Of a stretch of DNA of 64,000 nt, positions 17,047-25,280 are shown in pieces. This DNA is from Leucobacter sp. UCMA 4100 (lineage in GTDB: Bacteria > Actinomycetota > Actinomycetes > Actinomycetales > Microbacteriaceae). The DNA lies in assembly GCF_027853335.1 (NCBI RefSeq), contig NZ_JAFEUS010000002.1, positions 744,001-808,000 of the forward strand. Direction: 5' to 3'. Position 1 is the first letter of the stretch; each line of letters opens with the position of its first letter. The position numbers were made by a program, and so were the translations under genes. The notes beneath the pieces are model-generated. The model saw only the letters and a program-made list of their open reading frames with translations. It was not told the DNA's origin and ran no database searches.

Positions 17047-17379
17047 CTTTCTGTGCAGGGAAAACCTCCCCGCTCAAGGCTATTGATGTTTCTCTGTCTA
17101 TTATGCTCTGGGCCTTACAAAAACAGATTTGTCACGCGCTGAGTAAGTGGTTCAGGAACAAATTCCAAACATTTGGCAGAGCCACTCGAAGAACGAAAGT
17201 TGCAGTGGAGCAATAATTTTAGTGCCAGAGAACATAGAGCAGCGATCCGATCGTCAAAAATGAGGTTGTCACCCCTCATGTTCCAGGTAGAGTCACCAAA
17301 AGAGTAGATACCTAAGTCTCTATGATTGATGACCTTTCGTGCCTGTGCGCAATTTGCCGACCAGGTTAAACTCTTCAAG
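17047..17379. promoter_or_regulatory. Divergent kinase/regulator intergenic region
   Basis: 333 bp, AT-richer than the surroundings, between a minus-strand kinase and a plus-strand regulator. It should hold both promoters. No convincing -35/-10 pair or palindrome was identified, and no gene with plausible composition. Confidence 0.4.
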
Positions 17380-18060
17380 ATGGACGCTATTCGGGTACTG
17401 ATCGTAGACGATGAAGCATTAGTTAGACATGCTCTGCGCATTTTTGTAGAAGCCGATCCAAGGACTACCGTCGTCGGTGAGGCTCATGATGGCCTGACCG
17501 CCTTAGGGATTATGCAGTCTGCTAATCCCGATGTTATTCTCATGGATATTCAAATGCCAGGCACAAACGGTGTCGAGGCGACAGAAGAGATCGTTTCAAA
17601 GTATCCGGGGACAATAGTCCTGGCCCTAACGACATTTTCTTCCGAGCGTCACGTTGTTTCGATGTTGCGCGCGGGGGCTGCTGGCTATCTTGTAAAAGAT
17701 ACGGAGCCACAAGCGATGATCCAAGCCATCGTAGACGTACATAGTGGCCGGTCGGCACTCTCACCCCAGATATCGAGAGCTCTCGTTTCTGCTGTGCAGA
17801 ACCCAGAGAACCGGCAATTAGTGAAGGGACAGGGGCTTACGAAGCGGGAGCTCTCAATCGTACGATTGTTAGCGAAAGGTATGTCTAACCTTGAAATTGG
17901 GGACGAGCTCAACCTGGCAGAGACAACTGTTAAGGCAAACTTTGGTCGAATTATGGCCAAATGGCATGTTCGCGACAGAGTTCAGGTACTGATCTACGCT
18001 ACGCGGATCGGAGCTATCTCACTCGCAGAGATCTTTGACGAAACAAAACCAAGTACCTAA
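17380..18060 (+). CDS. NarL/LuxR-type response regulator
   Basis: 226 residues from ATG 17380 (MDAIRVLIVDDE). Receiver domain with acidic pocket Asp10/Asp11, phospho-acceptor Asp56 (VILMDIQMPG) and the conserved Thr and Lys positions (LALTTF, YLVKDTEP). The C-terminal LuxR helix-turn-helix is LTKRELSIVRLLAKGMSNLE plus IGDELNLAETTVKANFGRI. Upstream in-frame starts (17326, 17329) lack receiver homology; no strong ribosome site precedes 17380. Cognate to the divergent kinase. A terminator-like hairpin follows. Confidence 0.92.
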   Translation: MDAIRVLIVDDEALVRHALRIFVEADPRTTVVGEAHDGLTALGIMQSANPDVILMDIQMPGTNGVEATEEIVSKYPGTIVLALTTFSSERHVVSMLRAGAAGYLVKDTEPQAMIQAIVDVHSGRSALSPQISRALVSAVQNPENRQLVKGQGLTKRELSIVRLLAKGMSNLEIGDELNLAETTVKANFGRIMAKWHVRDRVQVLIYATRIGAISLAEIFDETKPST

Positions 18061-18100
18061 GTTTCTACCGCGGCATGTTGTGTGCATTAAGACTAGGGAA

Positions 18101-18126
18101 GCCGGCCACTCCGGTTCCGGCGCTTT
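18101..18126 (+). terminator. Hairpin after response regulator
   Basis: GCCGG (18101-18105) pairs with CCGGC (18117-18121), followed by GCTTTT. A short stem 40 nt after the stop codon. Confidence 0.5.
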
Positions 18127-18133
18127 TCCAGTT

Positions 18134-18153
18134 GAGATCACTGTTTTGATCTC
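18134..18153 (+). promoter_or_regulatory. Inverted repeat before peptide gene
   Basis: GAGATCA-CTGTTT-TGATCTC, perfect 7-bp arms, 30 nt before the ATG at 18183. It could be an operator for the adjacent response regulator or an RNA hairpin controlling translation; no promoter elements were certain nearby. Confidence 0.4.
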
Positions 18154-18182
18154 TTCACATTACTCCGAGGAGAGTGAGAACG

Positions 18183-18725
18183 ATGAGCGTTTTGGCTCTA
18201 AGTGAAGACAAAAAAGTAAAGGCGTTTTCTGGTTTGAAAGCCCTAATCGCCGCAGTCGTGACGATAGTCATGGCGCTGGCTTTAGCAATGATGCCTCAGA
18301 GCGGTGCCCAGGCCGCAAGTCCGCAGATTAAACAAGCGGAAGACTTCTACGGTGTCCAAGTAGAAGAATTCGAAGACGGCTCATTTGCAATGACTGTGGA
18401 GGGTAGTACCACCACAGTGACGATCGACGACGAAACGCAGTTGATGACCGTGACTACTGAGAGTGGGGTAACCGAGACAGTTGACCTCGCTGAGATCGCT
18501 AGCGGTGGATCCGCTCTTGAGGTTGACGGACAGGCAGTAGCCGCAGCTGACAGCAACATTGTGTGTTCAGTGATTCTTTATGCAGTGAGCTTGCTGCGTA
18601 CATACGGACTTGGAGCGATGATTGCCGCTTTGATAGCAGCTGGTGCAGCCGGAGCGGTGGCTCTGGCTGTTGTGTACGCTGTGGGCACAGAAGGGTTCCT
18701 GATTTGGGTCGGGACTAAGTGCTAA
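18183..18725 (+). CDS. Secreted precursor with hydrophobic two-Cys C-terminal peptide (bacteriocin-like)
   Basis: 180 residues from ATG 18183, GAGGAG 10 nt upstream (a GTG at 18174 is too close). A signal peptide ends near GAQAASP (about 44). Next is an acidic Thr/Glu/Val-rich region (50-120) like a propeptide with strands (TVTIDDETQLMTVTTE). The last 55 residues are very hydrophobic and glycine/alanine-rich, bracketed by Cys128 (IVCSVILYAVSLL) and Cys180, the final residue. AVAAADSN just before it could be a processing site. The plan (signal, propeptide, hydrophobic mature peptide) recalls SdpC-like toxins, but no homology could be tested. It follows a two-component pair and precedes a four-helix membrane protein. 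Confidence 0.6.
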   Translation: MSVLALSEDKKVKAFSGLKALIAAVVTIVMALALAMMPQSGAQAASPQIKQAEDFYGVQVEEFEDGSFAMTVEGSTTTVTIDDETQLMTVTTESGVTETVDLAEIASGGSALEVDGQAVAAADSNIVCSVILYAVSLLRTYGLGAMIAALIAAGAAGAVALAVVYAVGTEGFLIWVGTKC

Positions 18726-18755
18726 GTCAGTTGTAGGCGAAATGAGTGGAAGGGT

Positions 18756-19190
18756 ATGCGTCCTATGCGAAACATAAAGAGCAACGCGTCACGGTCGAAC
18801 CGGGGACTAAAAATCTCGATGGTGACGGTATCTAGCATTGCCATTCTATGTAGCCTTCTATTTGCTCTTCTAGATCAGCCTCTGACTATTGCGTTCGTCT
18901 GCGGAAGTGCTCTTCCCGTCCTCGGCGTACTCGCAATTCTGCTGTCAAGGAACACAAATACGACGTTCGCAGATGACACCGCGTGTAAGAGAAGAAAGGC
19001 AGGTATTTCAGTTATTTACACGGGCGCTATCTGCGCTATCGCAGGCCTGATCACCTTAATTCTTGATCTAGGTGTCTTGCCTCAACTCCTTCTGTTGATG
19101 GGTATTGGCGCTATCGGTGGCGGGGCTCTAGTCTTCAACCAGGCGAAAGACGAGCTTCAGGATTTCAACACAAAATCCAAAGATGGATAA
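18756..19190 (+). CDS. Four-helix membrane protein, possible immunity partner
   Basis: 144 residues. A basic N-terminus (MRPMRNIKSNASRSNRGLK) is followed by four hydrophobic helices in two pairs, separated by a charged loop (RNTNTTFADDTACKRRKAG). The C-terminus is charged and cytosolic (KDELQDFNTKSKDG). GGAAGG lies very close to ATG 18756; ATG 18765 is an alternative. Only 30 bp after the peptide precursor and before a strong terminator, so co-transcribed. Size and topology fit an immunity protein for a membrane-active peptide, but this is inferred from position. Confidence 0.6.
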   Translation: MRPMRNIKSNASRSNRGLKISMVTVSSIAILCSLLFALLDQPLTIAFVCGSALPVLGVLAILLSRNTNTTFADDTACKRRKAGISVIYTGAICAIAGLITLILDLGVLPQLLLLMGIGAIGGGALVFNQAKDELQDFNTKSKDG

Positions 19191-19257
19191 TCTACTCATG
19201 CACGATTTTCCGATACGGCTAGGTGTCTGACAAAATCGACACTACAATTTATTCCCC

Positions 19258-19306
19258 AGCAGCACCCCCGACATAGCACTGCGCTACTGCCGGGGGTGCT
19301 GCTTTT
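19258..19306 (+). terminator. Strong terminator of peptide cassette
   Basis: AGCAGCACCCCCG (19258-19270) pairs with CGGGGGTGCTGCT, followed by TTTTC. It closes the 17380-19190 transcript. Confidence 0.85.
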
Positions 19307-19406
19307 CACAAAAATCATAATCGTCATATCAGCGCCCTGCCTCATGACCTTTCACCACCACACGATTCACGTAACGCTTATCCCTCGGGATCACCTTATT
19401 GCCCCC

Positions 19407-19440
19407 ATAACACCTCCCAGAATTCAGCCAGGAGTGTTAT
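19407..19440 (+). promoter_or_regulatory. Inverted repeat upstream of interrupted gene
   Basis: ATAACACcTCC pairs with GGAGTGTTAT around a 13-nt loop containing GAATTC, 30 nt before the ATG at 19470. Operator or leader hairpin; no T-run follows. Confidence 0.4.
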
Positions 19441-19469
19441 CGCATCAAACATACTTACGAGGAATCGCC

Positions 19470-19730
19470 ATGTTCGTTACAGAAATCAGCCAACCCAAAA
19501 TCTTAAAGCTGTACGCCGCTTGCAGACTTCACAATCTGGGGAGTAATAACCCGATGCCTTCATCGTCCATGAATATCAGAGCACAGCAAGCCATACGGTA
19601 GACCACGACTCCAGAACGGCAGCAGATCATTCTCGACGACATTCAAGAGCTCGAAGCAATGCTCGAACGCGGCGATATTGAAAAGCACGCCTATTTCATC
19701 AAGAAACGGGCACTCATCAAACTGCTGTGA
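19470..19730 (+). pseudogene. Small gene with in-frame amber stop
   Basis: ATG 19470 has a good ribosome site (GAGGAA). The frame reads MFVTEISQPKILKLYAACRL and on to codon 43, then TAG at 19599-19601, then continues in the same frame with convincing coding sequence (PERQQIILDDIQELEAMLER, then GDIEKHAYFIKKRALIKLL) to TGA 19728. The downstream half looks like a soluble helical protein. A single nonsense mutation is the simplest explanation; a sequencing error or two separate genes are alternatives. The end overlaps the convergent SRAP gene by 14 bp. Confidence 0.55.
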
Positions 19731-20400
19731 GCAGTTCGGGCCCGTCGCCTTTCAAAGGCGCGACCTCATGCTCAACCAGAAGCTCCCCCACGCTGCGTGC
19801 CGTCTCGGCGACCATCTCAAACAGCTCCGGCACGCCTTCAACCGCGGGTGAAAGCCAGTCAGCCTGCATCTCGGGCGTCATGAACACAGGAATGCGATGG
19901 TGAATGGGCTGCATCGGCCCGTAGGAATCCATCGTGAGAATCGTTGTGGTGAGATGCCAGCCCTCATCATTCCCCGCATCTGGCTCATGCCACCACGAAT
20001 GAAGTCCAGCAAAGAGAATGGGTTCCTCGGCCAGGTGAATGAAATGAGGCTTACGGGCTGTCTTTTCACCAGTCCATTCGTAATACCCAGTCGCCGGAAT
20101 CAGGCAGCGGCGCGACTTCGCTGACGCCTTGAAACTCGGCTTCTCAAGCACCGTCTCAACCCGAGCATTAAACAGCGGCGTTTTGGTCGCTAGGGTTTTC
20201 GACCAGACCGGGGTGAGCGCCCACCGCGCAGCTTCAGCACGGAAATGCCCCGGCTCTTTGTGATCCTCTAAGAAGACAGTGACGTCCTGCGTGGGCTTGA
20301 TATTCCAAGAAGGCATCGGCAACTCCGGCGCGAACGAATAAAGCTTGAAGTGCTCTTCTGCTTCTTCGTAGCTCATTCCCATCACAAACCGGCCGCACAT
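19717..20400 (-). CDS. SRAP-domain (HMCES/YedK) abasic-site protein
   Basis: 227 residues beginning MCGRF, with Cys2 exposed after Met removal as the residue that forms the covalent link to abasic sites. Family motifs present are NARVETVLEKPSF, CLIPATGYYEW (catalytic Glu) and MQPIHHRIPVFM (catalytic His). Full length for the family. SRAP proteins shield abasic sites in single-stranded DNA. On a conjugative element this could protect the transferred strand or assist an SOS-type response. Followed by other minus-strand genes of unknown role. Confidence 0.92.
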   Translation of the reverse strand: MCGRFVMGMSYEEAEEHFKLYSFAPELPMPSWNIKPTQDVTVFLEDHKEPGHFRAEAARWALTPVWSKTLATKTPLFNARVETVLEKPSFKASAKSRRCLIPATGYYEWTGEKTARKPHFIHLAEEPILFAGLHSWWHEPDAGNDEGWHLTTTILTMDSYGPMQPIHHRIPVFMTPEMQADWLSPAVEGVPELFEMVAETARSVGELLVEHEVAPLKGDGPELLTAV

Positions 20401-20456
20401 GTCTATCCTTTCAAAACGATTGATACATCTATACGAACGGGAATATTGTTGTTCAC

Positions 20457-21281
20457 TTATTCCTCATTACCACGCAAAATACCAAGCCAGGACAAATCTT
20501 CAATCTCCACTTTTTTAGCAGAAGTTGTGGAGTTGAGGGAGAGCACACCCAAATACATCACATAAGTTTCTTGCAAATCGTCCATGGTTGAAAAACGATA
20601 ATGAGCAAGTACTTGTTCAAATAGAGCCTCCTCAATATGGAATGCGTCACTTGGGAAGTGCGAAACGTTGAGGTAATAATTACCGTGGCTCTCTCTGACT
20701 TGTTTTATTTTTCCCCAATAAAGCCGGGTTCTGTGAAGGTGGTTTCCCTCAGCTTCGTTCAAAGGCACTACTAAGTGACGAATGCTACCTTTCTTCCCAT
20801 CTGGAAGACGAAGTGTCACATCAGCTACTTCTTCGAACCTATAAACAACTCCGTTCAGAAGTGAGTTCATATTCCTCTGAGGCACACTTGACTTTTCTCC
20901 GTCCAGAACGTGCCGGCGCACTCGTGAAGACCGATTATTCAACCCGTCTTCTATTCCACCAACCTCAGCATTCACCTGGCCCTTCTGCTGGACTGGCACC
21001 AACCTGAACTCATTGAACAACGCATTGATTGACGACGTTTCCTCTTCTCCAGGCAGCAGAAGAGTTTCTGCACGTTCAGTCTTGTTGTCACAGCCTTCTT
21101 CGTGGCGCGCTGCAAAACAGGGTGCCCGACCATTCCTAGATGCCTTCACGAACCACGCAAAGGCGCCGCAGAGCTCACACTGAAGCGAGGAGCTGAGACT
21201 CATCCTCTGTTCGGGGTCAAGATTTTGGAATGCGGCAGCACCGAATGATCTGTTCTCGTTTTCACACCACACTGTGATCAT
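20457..21281 (-). CDS. Hypothetical protein with N-terminal zinc-binding motif
   Basis: 274 residues. The N-terminal 70 residues hold a probable zinc site, CELCGAFAWFVKASRNGRAP then CFAARHEEGC, reminiscent of the N-terminus of CoiA-like and related mobile-element proteins. Downstream is a mixed alpha/beta region with LRLPDGKKGSIRHLVVPLNE and GNYYLNVSHFPSD. No catalytic motif was recognised. The next minus-strand gene upstream is 15 bp away. Confidence 0.65.
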   Translation of the reverse strand: MITVWCENENRSFGAAAFQNLDPEQRMSLSSSLQCELCGAFAWFVKASRNGRAPCFAARHEEGCDNKTERAETLLLPGEEETSSINALFNEFRLVPVQQKGQVNAEVGGIEDGLNNRSSRVRRHVLDGEKSSVPQRNMNSLLNGVVYRFEEVADVTLRLPDGKKGSIRHLVVPLNEAEGNHLHRTRLYWGKIKQVRESHGNYYLNVSHFPSDAFHIEEALFEQVLAHYRFSTMDDLQETYVMYLGVLSLNSTTSAKKVEIEDLSWLGILRGNEE

Positions 21282-21295
21282 GCAGCGAGCATATA

Positions 21296-21646
21296 TCAGT
21301 TCCCAATTAATTCGTAGATTCGCTCGGCAACATCTGGAGAGTCAAGCAAGAGCAAGCAGTACCGTACGTATTGGCTAAAGTCTTCTCGGAGTTCTAACCT
21401 GCCCCCGTCCGAGAACGGCTGCATACCGGCTATAAAGTCCCAGGCATATGTATCAGTAGGCAAAGGCTCACTGGTTAGGAACTGCAATCCAGCCTTCATC
21501 AGCACTTCGCTTTCATCAGACACTTTCCAGAAGAAGAGCTTCCATGAGTGGAGGCCTCCCGGCTTGATTTGTTCGCGCTCAGCCTCAACTCGCCATGAGT
21601 AGGTAGGAACCCATTCTTCGAAAACCGTTTGCCATTGTTCATCCAT
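21296..21646 (-). CDS. Hypothetical small acidic protein
   Basis: 116 residues from ATG 21646 (MDEQWQTVFEEW), chosen over a TTG at 21676 because GGAGA lies 8 nt upstream. Aromatic and acidic (WKLFFWKVSDESEVLMKAGL, YVRYCLLLLDSPDVAERIYE). No family recognised. Probably co-transcribed with the zinc-motif gene that follows at 20457. Confidence 0.6.
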   Translation of the reverse strand: MDEQWQTVFEEWVPTYSWRVEAEREQIKPGGLHSWKLFFWKVSDESEVLMKAGLQFLTSEPLPTDTYAWDFIAGMQPFSDGGRLELREDFSQYVRYCLLLLDSPDVAERIYELIGN

Positions 21647-21696
21647 CTTTTCGTCTCCGATTGAATAACTAAACAACTTTGTTGCTTGGTGAATAA

Positions 21697-21729
21697 AAAG
21701 GGGAGCAGCTTCGAATGCCGCTCCCCTTT
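21697..21729 (-). terminator. Terminator of the propeller/LAFTG operon
   Basis: AAAGGGGAGC (21697-21706) pairs with GCTCCCCTTT (21720-21729), followed on the minus strand by AA then TTATTCACC; located 15 nt after the stop codon at 21744. Confidence 0.75.
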
Positions 21730-21743
21730 CACAGGTCTTTCGT

Positions 21744-22445
21744 TTACAGTTCTATCTCTGGTTTGCGGCCTCGCGCGAGCAAGAGGCCACCCGCCCCTAG
21801 AGCGGCGATAGCCGCCGCCACGACTCCGGTTAGGCCAGCTCCACCAGTGAACGCGAGTTGGTCGCCTGTACCGGCATAGCGTGGACTGCTGTAGGCCACA
21901 GGTGCAGCCACGCCCCAATCGCCCGAATAGATGGGTTGAGGTGCAGGCGCAGGTGAAGGTGCGGGTGCAGGAGCTACTGGGCCAGGCGTGGGGCTTGGGG
22001 CTGGAGCCGGTGCAACAGGGGGCACTGGTTGAACGGGTTCCACGGGCTTAATAGGTTCTACCGGTTCTACCGGCTTTACCGGCTCTACAGGGGCGACCGG
22101 GTCGACGGGCTCCAAAGGTTCCACAGGTTCCACTGGCTCGACAGGGTCGGTAGGTTCGTCCATCATCAATGCTTGCAGAAACACAGGCTCTTGCACTTTG
22201 AGGAGATCATCGATGAGTTCTGGGTTTCCTTCTGCTGCTTCGGTAAGTTCGGTGCCGTCATTAAACTCGACAATTCCTTCGTCAGTCTCGAGCGTGATGC
22301 CATCAGCGTCTGCGAGCTCGCAAAGCGCGACGAACGCTTTTTCAAGGTCGATTTCGGGAGTTTGCTCTGCAGCGTTTGCCATAGCCCCACCACCGAACGT
22401 TAACCCGAGGGTGACTGCTCCACTGACTGCGATCTTTTTGAACAT
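21744..22445 (-). CDS. Proline-rich wall-anchored protein with LAFTG signal
   Basis: 233 residues. A signal peptide ([20 protein letters not shown]...ANAAEQ) precedes a short acidic domain (25-95). A run of about 20 EPV/DPV/KPV and PAPAPSP units (95-175) could span the peptidoglycan. Then QLAFTGGAG, a hydrophobic helix and RGRKPEIEL form the sorting signal. Last gene of the minus-strand operon 25496-21744. Inferred to be linked to the wall by a class E type sortase encoded elsewhere, displaying the small N-terminal domain. Confidence 0.85.
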   Translation of the reverse strand: MFKKIAVSGAVTLGLTFGGGAMANAAEQTPEIDLEKAFVALCELADADGITLETDEGIVEFNDGTELTEAAEGNPELIDDLLKVQEPVFLQALMMDEPTDPVEPVEPVEPLEPVDPVAPVEPVKPVEPVEPIKPVEPVQPVPPVAPAPAPSPTPGPVAPAPAPSPAPAPQPIYSGDWGVAAPVAYSSPRYAGTGDQLAFTGGAGLTGVVAAAIAALGAGGLLLARGRKPEIEL

Positions 22446-22498
22446 TACGTTCCTTTCGTTTTTGCAATTGCGCCATCAGAAGTGAGCTACAGCGCAGT

Positions 22499-23626
22499 TC
22501 AACTCAGGTCTCGATATGGCAGCGTCTCTAAGGCGTGGAGTTGGCTACCCTTTTCGATGAGATACAGACCGTTTGCGAATTGTCCAAGAACCTGGGTCAC
22601 GTCTCCGCTTAGCACTGAGGCGCCACTGGGTGAGAACGTCAAAATTTCGGTTTCTGTAGTGTGTCCGCTGAAGCTTTTCTGAAGAGCAACTGGGTCAGCA
22701 ATCTCTGATGTCAGCAACGACATTTCGCCCTTATTGGTGTCGATGAGGACGCTCGCAAAGTATGCGAGCGATCGGTCAGTGCTGAGCCGCCAGGTTTGCT
22801 CGGCCGCATCAACGACTTCGGTCACAGCATGCAACGCCCCCGTCATAACGTCATGGATTGCAAGCAGCTCCACTTCCCCGGCTTCCCACACAACATATGC
22901 AAATGCGTCAGTTGCGGCGAGGCGACGAAGCACCCCTGTCGCGTCAGCTGGCGCTACGAGTTTTGTCTCTGAGACTGTCTCGCTTCCCCGCTGCGTAATG
23001 ATCGAGTTGTCGCCAGCAGTCACCCACATGATCGTGTCGCCTACCGATGTCAACGGTACGGCTCCTTCTTTGGGTGGCGTCACTTCGGTGAGTGTCGCGT
23101 CATGCTCTACAACGTTGATTTTTGTTCTGTCGTCACTGATTGTGAACGCGGTGTCGCCTAAAACTCTGACGTGAGTACCTGTGGGGATGTCGCGCTTTGT
23201 GAACTCTGTCGCCTCACGTATCCACGTCCATATAGCGTCATCGTTGAAGACAATTACGCCACCATCGAACGCTGTCGCCGCTGACGCGCCACGAGCGTCT
23301 TCGAGTGTCGCAACATGTGTCGCGTCACTGCTTGATAGGAGCGTCACGGTGTCATCAGTGAGGACGACAAGCGCGTCAGGGGTCACGACATGTCGCGCCC
23401 CTGGTGTCGCGTCAATCGACCAGTTGGTGTCGCTGACGATGTGGGGCTTTACTGTTTCAGGCGTCGCCTCTATGTCGCCACCGGGTAAAGCTCGCATGAA
23501 CACCACGACGGCTATGACTGCAATCACCAGAGCGATCAGGGCACCCCCGATGATGAAGAGAATGCTTTTCGTTCTGGATTCTTTGGTGAGCTGTTCTTTG
23601 GTTTGCTCAACGATTTCAGTATTCAT
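22499..23626 (-). CDS. Single-pass membrane protein with propeller-like extracellular domain (paralog A)
   Basis: 375 residues. One membrane helix (SILFIIGGALIALVIAVIAV, about 21-45) follows a charged cytosolic start. Outside it is a repeated beta pattern of short strands (VVLTDDTVTLLSSS, GVIVFNDDAIWTW, TIMWVTAGDNSIITQRG) suggesting a seven-bladed propeller. Related in layout to the larger protein encoded at 24114. The gene is dense in GTCGC/GCGAC on the DNA level (Asp-Ala-Thr codons). ATG overlaps the previous stop (TGATG). No catalytic function recognised. Confidence 0.7.
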   Translation of the reverse strand: MNTEIVEQTKEQLTKESRTKSILFIIGGALIALVIAVIAVVVFMRALPGGDIEATPETVKPHIVSDTNWSIDATPGARHVVTPDALVVLTDDTVTLLSSSDATHVATLEDARGASAATAFDGGVIVFNDDAIWTWIREATEFTKRDIPTGTHVRVLGDTAFTISDDRTKINVVEHDATLTEVTPPKEGAVPLTSVGDTIMWVTAGDNSIITQRGSETVSETKLVAPADATGVLRRLAATDAFAYVVWEAGEVELLAIHDVMTGALHAVTEVVDAAEQTWRLSTDRSLAYFASVLIDTNKGEMSLLTSEIADPVALQKSFSGHTTETEILTFSPSGASVLSGDVTQVLGQFANGLYLIEKGSQLHALETLPYRDLS

Positions 23627-25280
23627 CAGAACGGGTTCTCACTGACTGCATCATCTTCATTGCCGAGAGCTTCCGTGATGAGCTCGGGAATTGCCGCTGC
23701 GTCTTCTTCGCGGTGATCGATCCACCATTTCGCTGAAGTGATGAGTCGTGCGGGCTCAACAAATCGTGTCTCAAATGCGTCTTCAGAGGCCCCTTCGGTT
23801 TCGACGGCTTCTTCATAGGCTGCTCGCAGTTTTTCGAACCTGATCCGTTTCGCCCACGGAACCTGTTTCGCTGAACCACCAAGCTCTGGGAGCCGTTGCT
23901 CTTGAATGTCCGCTTCGATCTCTTTGTTCTGTTCACGTATCCATTCACGCTTCGATTGAGCCTGGAGTCTTCCCTTGTTGGCTTCGTAATAGCAGGTGCC
24001 GCAGTCTTGCCTAGAAAGCCATTTCGCGAAGCTTTTCCGGTCTTCTGGCGCTTTGTTCGAGAGGTCTCGATCTTCGGTATGTCCGCACGCGAAGGTGATC
24101 GCCTTCATCTCTGTCATTTCTTCGTTTCTTTCTGTGTAGGGGTGAGAGCGATAACACCCTGAGGAGTCGTCAGAATTAAGCCCCTGTTGCTGACCGCCGT
24201 CACGACCGTGCCTTTCGGGACCGTGATCGTTTCCACGATCTGTTTCTTTGGGTGCAGGATTGTCGCTCTGGTTTCGGTCGCTGTCACGAACCCTTCCCCG
24301 GCCGCTATCGTCATCGGTTGTCCGGTCGGGACTGGGGTGATGGCACCTGCCAGTGCGTCTATGGTGACGTTTGCATAGGCATGGAACGTTTCACCGTGGG
24401 TAGAGAGGAAAGGGTGTTCGTCATCGCCCAGCGTCACTGAGTTGCTATCGACAAGGTCACCGGTCGTAATGTCGTGACTGGAAAGTGACGCGGTGTCGCC
24501 TTGTCGCCAAAGCCCGTACACATGTTTCTCGTCAGCACCGACGGCACGGTCGAGCTTCATGTCGCCGTCGCTAGTGAGCGGCACGTCGCGTCCACCTGGT
24601 GTCGCGTCACCGCGTGCGGTCACGGTGACGCGACGTTTTTCTTCCCACACGACATGGGTTGGCGTCACAGTGATGAGTGTCGCCTCGTTCCCAGGTCGCG
24701 TCACTGCCATCATTGTCGCGTCGTCTTTGACGAGCGAGTATTCCTCCTTCGGGGACACGGCGACAGCAATGCCGCCTCGCGACAACAGTGTCGCTTTCGC
24801 GTCGATGTCGCCATGTCGCCACCCGGTGTCGTCACTCCATACGGACAAGGTGTCGTGTCGCTTCACCACGAACCCGGTCGATGTCGCGACAGCCGTGACC
24901 TGGGCCGTGTCGCCAGGCGACATCGCGTGTCGGTCACGCATGTCGCCTGTCTCCACGTCATACACTGTCGCGTCATTTGGCGTCACCAAGAGCAGCGCGT
25001 CGCCGGTGTCGCTCGCAATAACGTGTGTCGCTTCCCCGGCGATAGCCCATGCCGGTGTCGCGTCATATCCTTCAACGTCGACGGTGATGTGTCGCGCATT
25101 TGCTTGCGCTAAAGAGATTCGGGTCACCGGCGTAGCTGTCGCGACAGACGGGGCCGGTGTCGCTTTGGTGAAGTGTGTGACGCCGACGCCAGCGAGCGTG
25201 ACGCAAGTCAGTGTCGCGACAGCAACACCTGCCTTGATGAGCGCTCGGCGGTGAGCATCGCTTCTACCCGGTCTGTCGCT
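22680..25280. repeat. Region dense in GTCGC/GCGAC
   Basis: Reading the plus strand, GTCGC occurs about 28 times in 24490-25280 and about 14 times in 22880-23480, often as TGTCGC, GTCGCGTCA or GTCGCGACA. Random expectation is roughly one per kilobase per strand. Most occurrences encode GCG ACA or GCG ACG (Ala-Thr) after Asp, in both paralogs. Smaller clusters occur in the relaxase gene at 28600-28990. Confidence 0.7.
23626..24117 (-). CDS. Cys-motif protein of propeller operon
   Basis: 163 residues. The N-terminus FACGHTEDRDL...WLSRQDCGTCYYEANK supplies a likely zinc site (C-x-H...C-x-x-C) found in many plasmid-borne actinobacterial proteins. The middle is a charged coiled-coil-like helix (QAQSKREWIREQNKEIEADIQ) and the end is acidic. 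It sits between the two propeller-like genes and overlaps both by a few bases, so the three are translationally coupled. Function unknown. Confidence 0.7.
   Translation of the reverse strand: MTEMKAITFACGHTEDRDLSNKAPEDRKSFAKWLSRQDCGTCYYEANKGRLQAQSKREWIREQNKEIEADIQEQRLPELGGSAKQVPWAKRIRFEKLRAAYEEAVETEGASEDAFETRFVEPARLITSAKWWIDHREEDAAAIPELITEALGNEDDAVSENPF

Noticed and set aside
24493-25254. Plus-strand frames of about 200-250 codons opposite the propeller gene
   Set aside because: Ser/Val/Cys/His-rich composition comes from the GTCGC bias; the minus-strand gene has zinc ribbon, membrane helix and blade pattern.
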